From positions 52,505 through 116,504 of the forward strand of contig PXBD01000043.1 of assembly GCA_003565625.1 (NCBI GenBank): DNA of 64,000 nt, written 5' to 3'. The position numbers and the translations under genes are program-made. The notes below the pieces were generated by a model. It did not search any database and had not been told where the DNA came from. It saw nothing but the letters and a program-made list of their open reading frames with translations. Every line of letters begins with the position of its first letter. Positions within the stretch are counted from its first letter, which is position 1. Origin of the DNA: Gammaproteobacteria bacterium (GTDB lineage Bacteria > Pseudomonadota > Gammaproteobacteria > Xanthomonadales > Wenzhouxiangellaceae). This document shows, one piece after another, positions 24,104 through 33,715 of the stretch.

Positions 24104-25227
24104 CCGAATACATTGATCGCCTGGGCGGGCTGATCGGCATTCCTGCCTGGGTGCTGCAGGCCTTCCTGATCATTCTGGCCGCGCTGCTGCTGGAGTTTCT
24201 CTACCGCAACTTCATCGGCCGGCTGGAACGCTATGCCGAGAAGACCCGGCATCACTGGGACAACGCCCTGGTCTACGCCGGCAAACGGCCGATTTCGCTG
24301 CTGATCTGGTGGCAGGGGATGGTCATGGCCGCGCGCGTGATGACCCCACATACCGAATTCATCTACTTTTCCAGCGATTTTCTCAATGCGCTGCAGCAAC
24401 TGGGTCTGGTGGTCGCGGCCACCTGGCTGTTGTTCCGCCTGACGACCGGTTTCGAACGCGCCTACATCGAAGAGCGGCGCAAGCGCAACCTGGAGTTCGA
24501 TATCACCACGGTCAGCGTGCTCGGGCGCATCGTGCGCATCGCTGTCATGCTGACCGGGGCGCTGACCATCCTGAGCATCCTGGAAATTCCGATCTCCGGC
24601 TTTCTGGCTGCCGGCGGGGTTGGCGGTATTGCGGTCGGTCTGGCCGCGCGCGATCTGCTGGCAAACTTTTTTGGCGGTTTCATGGTGTTCATGGATCGAC
24701 CCTTCTCGGTCGGTGACTGGGTGCGCTCGCCGGACCAGGAAATCGAGGGTACGGTCGAAAAGATCGGCTGGCGCATGACCACGATCCGCAAGTTCGACAA
24801 GCGACCGATCTACGTACCGAACGCGACGTTCACCACCATCACGCTGGAAAATCCCTCGCGTATGACCCATCGACGCATCTTCGAGCACATCGGCATCCGC
24901 TACGACGATCAGCAGGTGATCCGGCCGGTCGTCGACGATATCCGGGCCATGATCATGGCCCATGAGGACCTCGACACCAGCCAGACCACCATGGTCCAGT
25001 TCGACCTTTATGGCCCGCACTCACTCGACATCATGGTCTACTGCTTTACCCGGACCACGGTCTGGACCACCTATCACGCCGTGCGCGAGGACGTCTTGCT
25101 CAAGATCGGCGACATCATCGCCGGCCATGGCGCCGAGATTGCCTTCCCGACCCGGACGCTGAAACTCGAGCAGGCCGAGTCCATGGCGCGCGAACAGCGT
25201 CTGGAGGACCAGCATGCGCCGGCTTGA
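24100..25227 (+). CDS. MscS-family mechanosensitive channel
   Basis: 375 residues. Four hydrophobic segments lie in the first half; the pore-lining helix is GFLAAGGVGGIAVGLAARDLLANFFGG near residues 165-192. A beta domain follows (FSVGDWVRSPDQEIEGTVEKIGWRMTTIR), as does YVPNATF, typical of MscS-like proteins of the YnaI/YbdG type. It opens under membrane tension to release solutes. It overlaps nagZ by 4 bases and the next gene by 14. A role in hypo-osmotic shock fits the possible compatible-solute genes in the window. Confidence 0.9.
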   Translation: MTEYIDRLGGLIGIPAWVLQAFLIILAALLLEFLYRNFIGRLERYAEKTRHHWDNALVYAGKRPISLLIWWQGMVMAARVMTPHTEFIYFSSDFLNALQQLGLVVAATWLLFRLTTGFERAYIEERRKRNLEFDITTVSVLGRIVRIAVMLTGALTILSILEIPISGFLAAGGVGGIAVGLAARDLLANFFGGFMVFMDRPFSVGDWVRSPDQEIEGTVEKIGWRMTTIRKFDKRPIYVPNATFTTITLENPSRMTHRRIFEHIGIRYDDQQVIRPVVDDIRAMIMAHEDLDTSQTTMVQFDLYGPHSLDIMVYCFTRTTVWTTYHAVREDVLLKIGDIIAGHGAEIAFPTRTLKLEQAESMAREQRLEDQHAPA

Positions 25228-25777
25228 GCGCTGGTCGGGGCGCTGGCCGGAGGGGAGCGAGCGCCTGCTCGATGCCGGCACCGTGGCGGCTGCGCTTGAT
25301 GCGCAGGCCGAACGCCTGGGTCTGCGCCTGCAAGGACGCGACCCGGTCACTTTCATGGTCCTGATGAACGGCGGCCTGTACCCGGCAGTGGAACTGGCCA
25401 GGCGGCTGGATTTCCCGTTTCGGATGGACCATGTCTATGCCACCCGCTACCGCGACCAGACCACGGGCGGCACGCTGGACTGGGTTCGCTGGCCGACCAG
25501 CGTGGCCGGCAGCGTGGTTCTCATCGACGATATCTTTGACGAGGGCCACACCATGAACGCGGTGCGCGAACGCCTGCTGGCCGATGGTGCCGACGAGGTC
25601 ATAACTGCGGTCCTGGCGCTCAAGGAGCACGACCGGGGTCTGGATCGCGACTGGGTCGATGATGTGGCCTTGCTGGTGCCGGACCGGTATGTGTTTGGCT
25701 GCGGCATGGACTGGAACGGTTACTGGCGCCAGCTTGACGAGATCTGGGCGTTACCGGAGCCGGGGGCGGCCGAATGA
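25214..25777 (+). CDS. hpt: Hypoxanthine(-guanine) phosphoribosyltransferase
   Basis: 187 residues. The PRPP-binding loop is VVLIDDIFDEGHTM, MVLMNGG lies near residue 50, and MDHVYATRYRD near residue 75. This fits the hypoxanthine/guanine branch of the PRT family. It converts hypoxanthine with PRPP to IMP. It overlaps mscS by 14 bases and the MTI phosphorylase by 4; the latter produces hypoxanthine, so the two enzymes probably act in sequence. Confidence 0.88.
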   Translation: MRRLERWSGRWPEGSERLLDAGTVAAALDAQAERLGLRLQGRDPVTFMVLMNGGLYPAVELARRLDFPFRMDHVYATRYRDQTTGGTLDWVRWPTSVAGSVVLIDDIFDEGHTMNAVRERLLADGADEVITAVLALKEHDRGLDRDWVDDVALLVPDRYVFGCGMDWNGYWRQLDEIWALPEPGAAE

Positions 25778-26520
25778 CCACGCTTGCGCTGGTGGCCGGA
25801 ACGGGGGCGCTGGAGTTGTTCCCGGTCGAACAAGAGCGAGCCATCGAAACGGATTGGGGTCGACCGTCGGCGGCCCTGGCCCGGGTCGATCTGGGTCGGG
25901 CCCAGGCCTGGTTGCTGGCCCGCCACGGGCGTCCCCATCGGATTCCTCCGCACCGGATCGACTACCGGGCCAACATGGCCGCGCTGGCGACGGCGGGTGC
26001 ACGCCACGTCATTGCCATCAATGCCGTTGGCAGCATCGACCCGGAACTGCGCCCCGGTGACCTGGTGCTGCCGGACCAGCTCATCGACTACACCTGGGGG
26101 CGTCGGCACACGTTCAGCGACAGCGCCGACGAGCCACTCGAGCACATCGAGTTTGCCGAGCCGTTCGCCGGCCCGACCCGACGGGCGTTGCGAGCGGCCG
26201 CGGCCGCGGTCGGGGTGGACCTGTACGATGGCGGTTGCTATGGCGCCACCCAGGGGCCGCGCCTGGAAACCGCGGCCGAAATTCGACGCCTGGCCGCCGA
26301 TGGCTGCACCTTGGTCGGAATGACGGCAATGCCCGAGGCTGCCCTGGCGCGCGAGGCCGGCATGGACTACGCCAGCCTGTGCGTAGTGGCCAACCCGGCA
26401 GCTGGGGTCGGCGCTGACGCGATCTCGATCGAGGCCATTCATCGGGTGCTGGATGAGGCCATGGGCCGGGTCAGGCGGCTGCTGGCTGCAGTCAGGCCCG
26501 ACTTGTTGAGCGAGCACTGA
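25774..26520 (+). CDS. S-methyl-5'-thioinosine phosphorylase (MTAP family)
   Basis: 248 residues of the MTAP/PNP fold: LVAGTGALELF at the start, HRIDYRANMAAL, GCYGATQGPRLET, and GMTAMPEA near residue 182. Where adenosine-type MTAPs have an Asp-containing TDYD stretch, this protein has A206-N207-P-A-A-G, which fits a 6-oxopurine preference as in the Pseudomonas aeruginosa enzyme. It would split methylthioinosine with phosphate into hypoxanthine and methylthioribose-1-phosphate. It starts inside hpt, whose product would use the hypoxanthine. The substrate choice is inference. Confidence 0.8.
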   Translation: MTTLALVAGTGALELFPVEQERAIETDWGRPSAALARVDLGRAQAWLLARHGRPHRIPPHRIDYRANMAALATAGARHVIAINAVGSIDPELRPGDLVLPDQLIDYTWGRRHTFSDSADEPLEHIEFAEPFAGPTRRALRAAAAAVGVDLYDGGCYGATQGPRLETAAEIRRLAADGCTLVGMTAMPEAALAREAGMDYASLCVVANPAAGVGADAISIEAIHRVLDEAMGRVRRLLAAVRPDLLSEH

Positions 26521-26543
26521 CGCGCCCGGCGCTGGCTTCCCCC

Positions 26544-27458
26544 ATGGCCGATCCGTTCACGGTTACCGTTCTGCACGTCAGCGCCAAGGATCGCATGGTG
26601 ATGCGCTCCCTGCTCACCCTGGCCGGCGCTCGCCCCCAGGCAGGTGAATGGCTGCTCTCGGATCAGCCCGGCGGCGATATGACCATCATTGATGTGGACT
26701 GCGACGCCGGCGAGCGCGAATGGAGCCAGCGCAACTCTGATGCCGGGGCGGTCATTGCGCTGACCCGGCGGGCCGATTTCGACGCGGCCACGCTGTTGAA
26801 AAAACCGCTGCGCGCGCGCGATTTTTTCGCTTTGCTGGATCGGCTGGCCCGGGGTGAGCCGTTGGCGGTGCCCGTTCCAGCGGTTCCGGTGACGGCCCGT
26901 GTCGCCGCCGGGGGCGATGAGGTGCTCGAGCCTCCGGAAGAGGCAATGACCCTGGCCGACCACCTGCGCTGTGGTACCTGGAGCGTACCGATTGCCCTGA
27001 CCAGTCCGGGTTGGCCGGAGTTGTTGATCGACCCCTGTTCCGGGGCGTGGTTTTTCGATGGCGCCATCGACGATCTGGATCCGGCGCTTTTCGCCCGTCC
27101 GGTGTCGCTTGAAGCCGGCGTGGCCTTGACCAATGCGGAACTGGTGGCGCGCATTGCCGGGCGCGAGCGGCATGCCCTGAGCCAGTTGAAGTGGCATGCC
27201 GGACTGGGCCAGTCGCCGGGGCGTCTGCACCCGGCCCTGCGCGGTGACGCCAGGTTCATGCTGACCCAGGTGCCCGGTGAGGCGATGGCCAATGCCCTGC
27301 TGCACGATCTGGCCCGGGTGGTTCTGCGCGGACCGGTCGATCTGGAAGCGTTGCTGGATGCTTCAGGCCAGCCCGAGCCGAACGTGGTCGCCTTTCTCAA
27401 CGCCTGTTTTTGCAGCGGCAAGCTGCTGGTCAGCCGCAGCGAGATTCCTTATCAGTAG
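26544..27458 (+). CDS. Hypothetical protein with a degenerate receiver-like N-terminus
   Basis: 304 residues; I do not recognise the full protein. Residues about 5-115 read like a receiver fold without normal phosphorylation residues: VTVLHVSAKDR, DMTIIDVD near residue 48, and LLKKPLRARDFFALLDRLARG near residue 86, where K-P mimics the conserved Lys-Pro. A proline-rich linker follows, then a domain of about 160 residues containing QLKWHAGLGQ and ending with a helical region (DLEALLDASG...FLNACFC). It is 23 bases after the MTI phosphorylase and probably the last gene of that operon. Its end overlaps the convergent dnaE stop by 7 bases. Confidence 0.6.
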   Translation: MADPFTVTVLHVSAKDRMVMRSLLTLAGARPQAGEWLLSDQPGGDMTIIDVDCDAGEREWSQRNSDAGAVIALTRRADFDAATLLKKPLRARDFFALLDRLARGEPLAVPVPAVPVTARVAAGGDEVLEPPEEAMTLADHLRCGTWSVPIALTSPGWPELLIDPCSGAWFFDGAIDDLDPALFARPVSLEAGVALTNAELVARIAGRERHALSQLKWHAGLGQSPGRLHPALRGDARFMLTQVPGEAMANALLHDLARVVLRGPVDLEALLDASGQPEPNVVAFLNACFCSGKLLVSRSEIPYQ

Positions 27459-30400
27459 CGCAGGCGCGCGGTTTCGATGCCTTCCAGGCCGTCCACTGCG
27501 GCAAGCAGTTCTGCCGACGGCACCACTTGCCATTCCTCGCCGAGCCGAACCAGGGCCTGGGCGCTGGCATTGCGATAGCGCACGATGACCGGGGTCTGGC
27601 CCGAGCGATACGGGCGCAGGGCAGCGGCCAGGTTGCTGTCGAGCTCCTGGTCGCGCGCGCTGCCGATTTCGATCTCGAGGCGCTGGGCGAAGCGTGCCCT
27701 GGCCTCGTCAATGTCCAGAATTTCATCGGCGACCATGCGAAAGCCGCCGCGGAAGTCGTCGATTTCGACCTTGCCGACGACCACCAGCACGGCATCGGCG
27801 GTCAAGCGATCGGCGACCTGGGCGAGCAGGCGGTCGAATACCGCGACCTCGATGCGACCGGTCCCGTCGTCGAGGGCCACGAAAGCACCCTTGCCGGGTC
27901 GCTTGCGCAGCGCCATCACCATGCCTGCCAGGGTCATTTCGACGCCGCGCTGGCGCTTGTGGCCGTTGCCGCCGCGCGGCGCATCACCGACATGCTGACC
28001 CAGCCGCTCCAGGGTCGTGGAGGTGAAAGCAGCCAGTTCTTCGCGCAGGTCATCCAGCGGATGTCCGGACAGGTACAGCCCCAGGGTTTCGCGTTCGGCC
28101 TTGAGCCGCTGCAGGTTGGTCCATGGGCGCACCCGGTCGGATCTGGAGTCGGGCATGGGGCGGCTGGCTGGGTCCGGTTCGGTTGCGCCGAACAGGCTGC
28201 CCTGGCCGGCTTCGCGGTCGGCCTGGAAGCGCTCGGCCGCTGAGAGCACGTCGGGCAGGGCCTGCATGACGGCGGCCCGGTTGGGTTCGATGCAGTCGCA
28301 GGCGCCGGCCCGGATCAGGCTTTCCAGGGTTCTGCGGTTGAGCCGGGCCAGGTCGATCTCGCGGCACAGATCGGCCAGCGATTCAAACGGCCCGCGTCGC
28401 CGGCGGATGCTGACCAGGTTGTCGATGGCGCCCTGGCCCACGCCCTTGATGGCGCCCAGGCCGTAGCGGATGGCGCCGTCTTCGACCTCGAAGCGATAGC
28501 TCGAACGGTTCAGGTCAGGCGGCAGAATGGTCAGGCCCATGGCCCGACAGTCTTCGATCAGGTTGGCGATCTTGTCGGTCTTGTCGAGATCGGCCGACAG
28601 CACCGCGGCCATGAACTCGGCCGGGTAGTGGGCCTTGAGCCAGGCCGTGTGATAGGCCACCAGCGCATAGGCGACCGAGTGCGATTTGTTGAAACCGTAG
28701 CGGGCAAAGGTCTCCATGAGGTTGAAAATCGAGTCGGCCTGGTCTGTTTCGATGCCGTTGGCCGCCGCGCCGGTGACGAAGATCTCGCGCTGGCGCTCCA
28801 TCTCTTCGGGCTTTTTCTTGCCCATGGCGCGCCGAAGCAGATCGGCAGCACCCAGGCTGTACCCGGCCAGCTCCTGGGCAATCTGCATGACCTGTTCCTG
28901 GTACAGGATGACCCCGTAGGTGGGTTTCAGAATGGGCTCGCACAGCGGATGGGGATACTTGACCGGCGCCTTGCCGTGCTTGCGGTTGATGTATTCATCG
29001 ACCATGCCGGCATCCAGCGGGCCGGGCCGGTACAGGGCCACGGCGGCAACGATGTCATCGAAGGCATCGGGTTTGAGCTTGCGCAACAACTCCTTCATGC
29101 CGGGCGATTCCAGCTGGAACACCGCCGTGGTGTGGGCCGCCTGAAGCAGGGCAAAAGCCTGTGGGTCATCCAGCGGCAGGTCGTCGAAGTCCAGGGTGGC
29201 CTCCTGTTGCGCTGCACGGCGCCGGTTGACCGCCTTGAGCGCCCAGTCGATGATGGTGAGATTGCGCAGCCCGAGAAAATCGAACTTGACCAGGCCGACC
29301 GACTCGACGTCGTTCTTGTCGAACTGGGTCAGAACCGAGTGCCCGTCCGGTTCGGTATACAGCGGGGTGAAATCGGTCAGCGGCCCCGGCGCGATGACCA
29401 GGCCGCCGGCGTGCTTGCCGGCGTTGCGGGCCAGGCCTTCGAGCGATCGCGCCAGGTCGAGCACCGAGCGGGTGTCGTCTTCGTTGTCGTAGCGCTGCTG
29501 CAGCTCGGGTTCTTCCTCGAGCGCCTTGGTTAGCGTCATTTCCAGCTTGTTCGGGATCAGCTTGGCGATGGAATCGACAAAGCCGTAGTTGTAGCCCAGG
29601 ACCCGGCCGCAGTCGCGCACCACGGCCTTGGCCGCCATGGTGCCGTAGGTGATGATCTGGGCGACCTGGTCGCGGCCGTAGGTCTGGGCCACGTAGTCGA
29701 TGACCCGATCGCGCCCCTCGACACAGAAATCGATGTCGAAGTCCGGCATGGAGACCCGTTCCGGGTTCAGAAAACGCTCGAAAAGTAACTCGTAACGTAT
29801 TGGATCAACATCAGTAATCCCAAGGCTCCAGGCCACAAGAGAGCCCGCGCCGCTGCCCCGGCCCGGCCCGACCGGGACGCCGTTGGTGCGGGCCCAGGCG
29901 ATGAAGTCGGCAACGATCAGGAAGTAACCGGAAAAGCCCATCGAGGTGATCACGTCGAGCTCGCGCTGCAGGCGGCCGTCGTAGTCCTCCTGGGGACAGC
30001 CGGATGCGAGCCCGTGGCGCGTCAGGCGCTTTTCCAGACCCTCGGCCGCCTTGAGCCGGACGAAGTCGTCTTCGGTCTGGCCTTCAGGCACCGGGAAGGC
30101 GGGCAGCACGTATTCACCCAGGGTCAGCTCTAGGTTGCAGCGCATCGCCAGGTGGACGGTGTTTTCCAGGGCGACCGGCAGGTCGGCAAACAGGGCCTCC
30201 ATTTCGGCCGCGCTTTTGAGGAACTGCTGGTCGACATATTCGCGCACCCGGCGTTTATCGTCGAGTAAGCGGCCCTGGTGAATGCAGACCCTGGCCTCGT
30301 GGGCGAAGTAGTCCTGCGCGGTAAGAAAGCGGACATCGTTGCTGGCGATCACCGGCACCTGGTGGCGGGTGGCGAGGGCCAGCTGGCCGTTTTCGATGGC

Positions 30401-30961
30401 GCCGTCTCCGTCGCGCCCGAGCCGCTCCAGGGCCAGGTAGGAGCGCTCCGGGAACAGCCGCAGCCAGTCCTTGAGGCGCTGGCCGGCCAGGTTGGCGCGG
30501 CCCTCAGCGAGCGCTGCACCTACGCTGGAGTTGCGGCCCAGCAGCACGATCAGCCCCTCGCTGTTGCCGCGCAACCAGGGGGCGAGAACGCGCGGCTGGC
30601 CGCCGCGCTCGCGGCCTTCGAGAAACGAGCGCGACAGCAGGCGGCACAGGTTGAGATAGCCGACTCGGTCCTGTACCAGCAGGGTGACGACGCCGGGCCG
30701 GTCCCGGCTGTCGGCCTCCTGTACGCGGATATCGGCGCCGACGATGGGCTTGATGCCGCGGGCGATGGCGGCGCGGTAGAACTTGACCAGGGCAAACAGG
30801 TTGTGCCAATCGGTCATCGCCACCGCGGGCATGCCGAGTTCGGCCACCCGATCGAGCAGCGGGCCGATGCGGATCAGGCCGTCCTCGAGGGAGTACTCGG
30901 TGTGCAGCCGCAGGTGGACGAAAGCCGCTGCGCTGGCCGGTTCGATGGAGGCCTCGCTCAT
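27452..30961 (-). CDS. dnaE: DNA polymerase III alpha subunit
   Basis: 1169 residues (E. coli 1160). The PHP domain opens with HLRLHTEYSLEDG. The catalytic aspartates are in MPDFDIDFC near residue 400, and a helix-hairpin-helix region lies around residue 835. The beta-clamp motif is QGSLF at 920-924, the same position as in E. coli, and an OB fold follows. It is the replicative polymerase. It starts 9 bases after the DUF349 gene on the same strand, so the two are likely co-transcribed, and its stop overlaps the convergent gene by 7 bases. Confidence 0.98.
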   Translation of the reverse strand: MSEASIEPASAAAFVHLRLHTEYSLEDGLIRIGPLLDRVAELGMPAVAMTDWHNLFALVKFYRAAIARGIKPIVGADIRVQEADSRDRPGVVTLLVQDRVGYLNLCRLLSRSFLEGRERGGQPRVLAPWLRGNSEGLIVLLGRNSSVGAALAEGRANLAGQRLKDWLRLFPERSYLALERLGRDGDGAIENGQLALATRHQVPVIASNDVRFLTAQDYFAHEARVCIHQGRLLDDKRRVREYVDQQFLKSAAEMEALFADLPVALENTVHLAMRCNLELTLGEYVLPAFPVPEGQTEDDFVRLKAAEGLEKRLTRHGLASGCPQEDYDGRLQRELDVITSMGFSGYFLIVADFIAWARTNGVPVGPGRGSGAGSLVAWSLGITDVDPIRYELLFERFLNPERVSMPDFDIDFCVEGRDRVIDYVAQTYGRDQVAQIITYGTMAAKAVVRDCGRVLGYNYGFVDSIAKLIPNKLEMTLTKALEEEPELQQRYDNEDDTRSVLDLARSLEGLARNAGKHAGGLVIAPGPLTDFTPLYTEPDGHSVLTQFDKNDVESVGLVKFDFLGLRNLTIIDWALKAVNRRRAAQQEATLDFDDLPLDDPQAFALLQAAHTTAVFQLESPGMKELLRKLKPDAFDDIVAAVALYRPGPLDAGMVDEYINRKHGKAPVKYPHPLCEPILKPTYGVILYQEQVMQIAQELAGYSLGAADLLRRAMGKKKPEEMERQREIFVTGAAANGIETDQADSIFNLMETFARYGFNKSHSVAYALVAYHTAWLKAHYPAEFMAAVLSADLDKTDKIANLIEDCRAMGLTILPPDLNRSSYRFEVEDGAIRYGLGAIKGVGQGAIDNLVSIRRRRGPFESLADLCREIDLARLNRRTLESLIRAGACDCIEPNRAAVMQALPDVLSAAERFQADREAGQGSLFGATEPDPASRPMPDSRSDRVRPWTNLQRLKAERETLGLYLSGHPLDDLREELAAFTSTTLERLGQHVGDAPRGGNGHKRQRGVEMTLAGMVMALRKRPGKGAFVALDDGTGRIEVAVFDRLLAQVADRLTADAVLVVVGKVEIDDFRGGFRMVADEILDIDEARARFAQRLEIEIGSARDQELDSNLAAALRPYRSGQTPVIVRYRNASAQALVRLGEEWQVVPSAELLAAVDGLEGIETARLRY

Positions 30962-30970
30962 TGTCCCTGG

Positions 30971-33646
30971 TCAGGTGCTGCCGGTCATGCCTTCGATGAT
31001 CTGGCGGGCACGCTCGAAGCGCCGGGCCAGCTCGGCATGATGGTCTGGCGGATGGGGCAGGGACTGGGCCCAGCGGGTCTGCAATTCGGCCAGCTCGGTG
31101 GCCAGGTCGGGCTGGCGTTCGCGCTCGCTCATGCGCCGGGCCAGGCGCTGGACCTGGTAGTCCATGCGCAGGGGCTGATCATCGGCCGGGGTGTCGAGCC
31201 CGGACAGGAACTCCATTTCCACAGTCACCTGCCGGGCCGCGGCCAGGCCCTGTTCGGCTGTCCGCGCCAGCTGGTCAAGGTCGGGTTCGGCGGCGGCAAC
31301 GATTCGGGCCTTGTCGGCCAGGACCCGGATGGCCGGGTCGCTGGTCTCGGTGGCGGGCAGCTCGTGGCTCAGGTCGCCGGTCTCGCCGCGCACTCGCCGG
31401 GCCCACAGCTCCTGGAGCGCGCTGGCCAGGCTCCAGAGGCGTTCCCGTTCGCGCTGTTCGATCTTCGCGTGATGGGCCTGCAGGCGCTCCTCGAAGCGCC
31501 GCTCGGCTTTTTCAAAACGCAGGTTGAGGCGGGCCGGGCGCGGGTTCATCTGCAGCCACTGGTCAATCAGCCCGGTCAGCCGGCCGCGCGCGCCTTCCAG
31601 TTCATCTTCGGGAAGCTCGACCAGTTCCTCGGCCTGCACGCACAGCGCCTCGAGTTCGGCATGCGCCTGCTGATCGGCTGCCTGACGCTCGGTTTGCTCG
31701 CCCTTCAAGCGGGCAAATAACGGGTCGATCGGTTCGCGGAATTCCTGCCAGAGCTGCTGCTCGACCTTGCGCCGTCCGCTGCCGGCCTTCTGCCACTGGT
31801 TCTGCAGTGCCTTGGCCTTGTCAATGGCGGTTTTGAGATCTTTTTCGTGAGCCAGGGTACGGGCCTCGGTCACCAGCCGGCGCTTGGTCGATTCGACCTC
31901 GCTGAAGACCGCATCCAGGCGCTTCGACAGGCGGTCCATCAGATCGCGTAGGCCGGCAGCCGAACCGCCGCGGGCCTTGGGCGGCAGGTCGTCCATGCGC
32001 CGGATGGCCTGGCGCGCCTTGCGCTGAAAGCCGAGCAGGGTCGCGATTTCAGTGGTTGGGTCTTCGGCAGCGGCCTTGCCAGCGGCAATGAATTCATGCA
32101 GCGTGGCAAGATTGTCCTGCTGGACCTGTTCGCGCTTTTTGAAGTACGGCCGGGCGGCTTCGAAAGCGCCCTTGCATGCGTTCTGAAAGCGCCGCCACTG
32201 CCCGGACGGGGCAGCAAAACGGCGCTTGTCGCCCGGCAGAATCTCCAGCCCTTCCAGGCGTTTCCACTCCGAGCGGGCGGCCTTCAGCGCGGCCGTGATC
32301 GCGTCCGGATGCTGGCCGGAAGCGGGCAGGGCCTCGATCCGGGCAATCAACTCATCGCGCAGCTGGTTGTTGGACCAGTGCTGCCAGTTGCGCATTTCCT
32401 TCAGGCGTCCCTCCATGCGCTGCAGGCGGCCACCGGCCGGGCCGGGCCGCTGGCGCTTGGGTAGACGGTCGAACTCGCTTCTCAGGCGGCGGATTTGGTC
32501 ATGCGAGCGGGCGATGTCACCGGCCTCCAGGGTCGCGGCGGTCTCGTCAAGGCGGGCATCGAAGTCCACCGCGGGCGCGGGCTTGCTGGCGTGATCGGCC
32601 GCCGGCGCGGCTTTGCGCTGCTGGATCTGGGCCTGCAGTTCGCGCAACAGCGGCAGCAATTCGTGTTTGAGCTGCTCGTCGGCCGGGCTGACGTCGACGA
32701 GCTGGTTCCAGGCCCGATCCCAGCCGGCCAGCAGTTCGGCCGGGTCGGCGCGCTGGCCTTCGCGGATGCGGGTGCGCAAGTGGCCGGCCGCAGCGGCCAG
32801 AGCGGCATCCGGCAGTTCGGCCTCACCTGGTTGCGTTGTCTCGGGTTCACCAGGCGCTGCCGGCGGCGGCCGGTTGCGGGCCGCTTCGGCAATGCGCATG
32901 GCGCTCTCGAATCGACGGGTCATGCCTTCGGGGTGGGCGTCGGTCTCGTCCCAGCGCCGGCGCAGGCCGGCGATGATCTCCCGCGCATCACCATGGAAAT
33001 CGCCCCGGGCCAGTTGTTCGGCCTCGCCCACCAGGCGTTCGGAGGCGGCCTGGCCGGGGCTGCCCTGGCCCTGCTCGCTGCGAACGTGTTCAAGCTTCTC
33101 GGCGGCTGCGCGTGCGCGCTTCTTGTTGCGGCTGCGCAGCGCGCCGATGACGCGCTCCAGCGTCGAAGGCTGATCGAGCCGGGCGAGCAGTTCGGCGGCC
33201 AGCTCGTCGTCGGTTTCGGTGGCGTAGCGGTCGCCCAGAAAGCCCTGGCTCGTGATCCGGGCCAGGGCGGCGCGGCGCAGTGCAAGCAGCGGTGAGCGCT
33301 CGGCAACGGCGCGCACCAGGGCCTGGTCGCTTACCTGCTGGAACCACTCGAGACGGGCCGCTTCGAGCTCTGCTCGCGGCTCGCGCAGGACACTGCGCGC
33401 GAGAAAATGATCGGCGGCCTCAAGGATGGCGGGTTCGCTTTCGCGCAGCCGTGCATCCAGCCAGAAAGGTTCGGTATTGATGCGCTCCAGAGCGGCCAGG
33501 CGAACCAGCGCCGACTCGTCGTGCTGGGCCAGGCGCGGCAGCTCGGCCTCGAGCTCCGGATCCTGGTCGGTGCGCACGGCGGCGGCGCGGCCGGCCGGAT
33601 CCTTTTGCTGCCACGGTTTCTTGAACAGTTTGGAACGTAGATTCAT
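30971..33646 (-). CDS. DUF349-repeat protein
   Basis: 891 residues, almost wholly helical and charged, rich in Ala, Arg, Glu and Leu. Repeated units with W and F at spaced positions (such as WQKAGSGRRKVEQQLWQEFREPIDPLF and WRRFQNACKGAFEAARPYFKKR) are DUF349 repeats. There is no signal peptide, so it should be cytoplasmic. The function of DUF349 proteins is poorly known; the neighbourhood, directly upstream of dnaE, is the only clue and does not show a role in replication. Confidence 0.82.
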   Translation of the reverse strand: MNLRSKLFKKPWQQKDPAGRAAAVRTDQDPELEAELPRLAQHDESALVRLAALERINTEPFWLDARLRESEPAILEAADHFLARSVLREPRAELEAARLEWFQQVSDQALVRAVAERSPLLALRRAALARITSQGFLGDRYATETDDELAAELLARLDQPSTLERVIGALRSRNKKRARAAAEKLEHVRSEQGQGSPGQAASERLVGEAEQLARGDFHGDAREIIAGLRRRWDETDAHPEGMTRRFESAMRIAEAARNRPPPAAPGEPETTQPGEAELPDAALAAAAGHLRTRIREGQRADPAELLAGWDRAWNQLVDVSPADEQLKHELLPLLRELQAQIQQRKAAPAADHASKPAPAVDFDARLDETAATLEAGDIARSHDQIRRLRSEFDRLPKRQRPGPAGGRLQRMEGRLKEMRNWQHWSNNQLRDELIARIEALPASGQHPDAITAALKAARSEWKRLEGLEILPGDKRRFAAPSGQWRRFQNACKGAFEAARPYFKKREQVQQDNLATLHEFIAAGKAAAEDPTTEIATLLGFQRKARQAIRRMDDLPPKARGGSAAGLRDLMDRLSKRLDAVFSEVESTKRRLVTEARTLAHEKDLKTAIDKAKALQNQWQKAGSGRRKVEQQLWQEFREPIDPLFARLKGEQTERQAADQQAHAELEALCVQAEELVELPEDELEGARGRLTGLIDQWLQMNPRPARLNLRFEKAERRFEERLQAHHAKIEQRERERLWSLASALQELWARRVRGETGDLSHELPATETSDPAIRVLADKARIVAAAEPDLDQLARTAEQGLAAARQVTVEMEFLSGLDTPADDQPLRMDYQVQRLARRMSERERQPDLATELAELQTRWAQSLPHPPDHHAELARRFERARQIIEGMTGST

Positions 33647-33715
33647 CCGGATGCTCGGCTGTCGCGATGGTTACCCCTGCATAGAGTACCGCGCCGGCGC
33701 CGGTCCGGTCATCCG

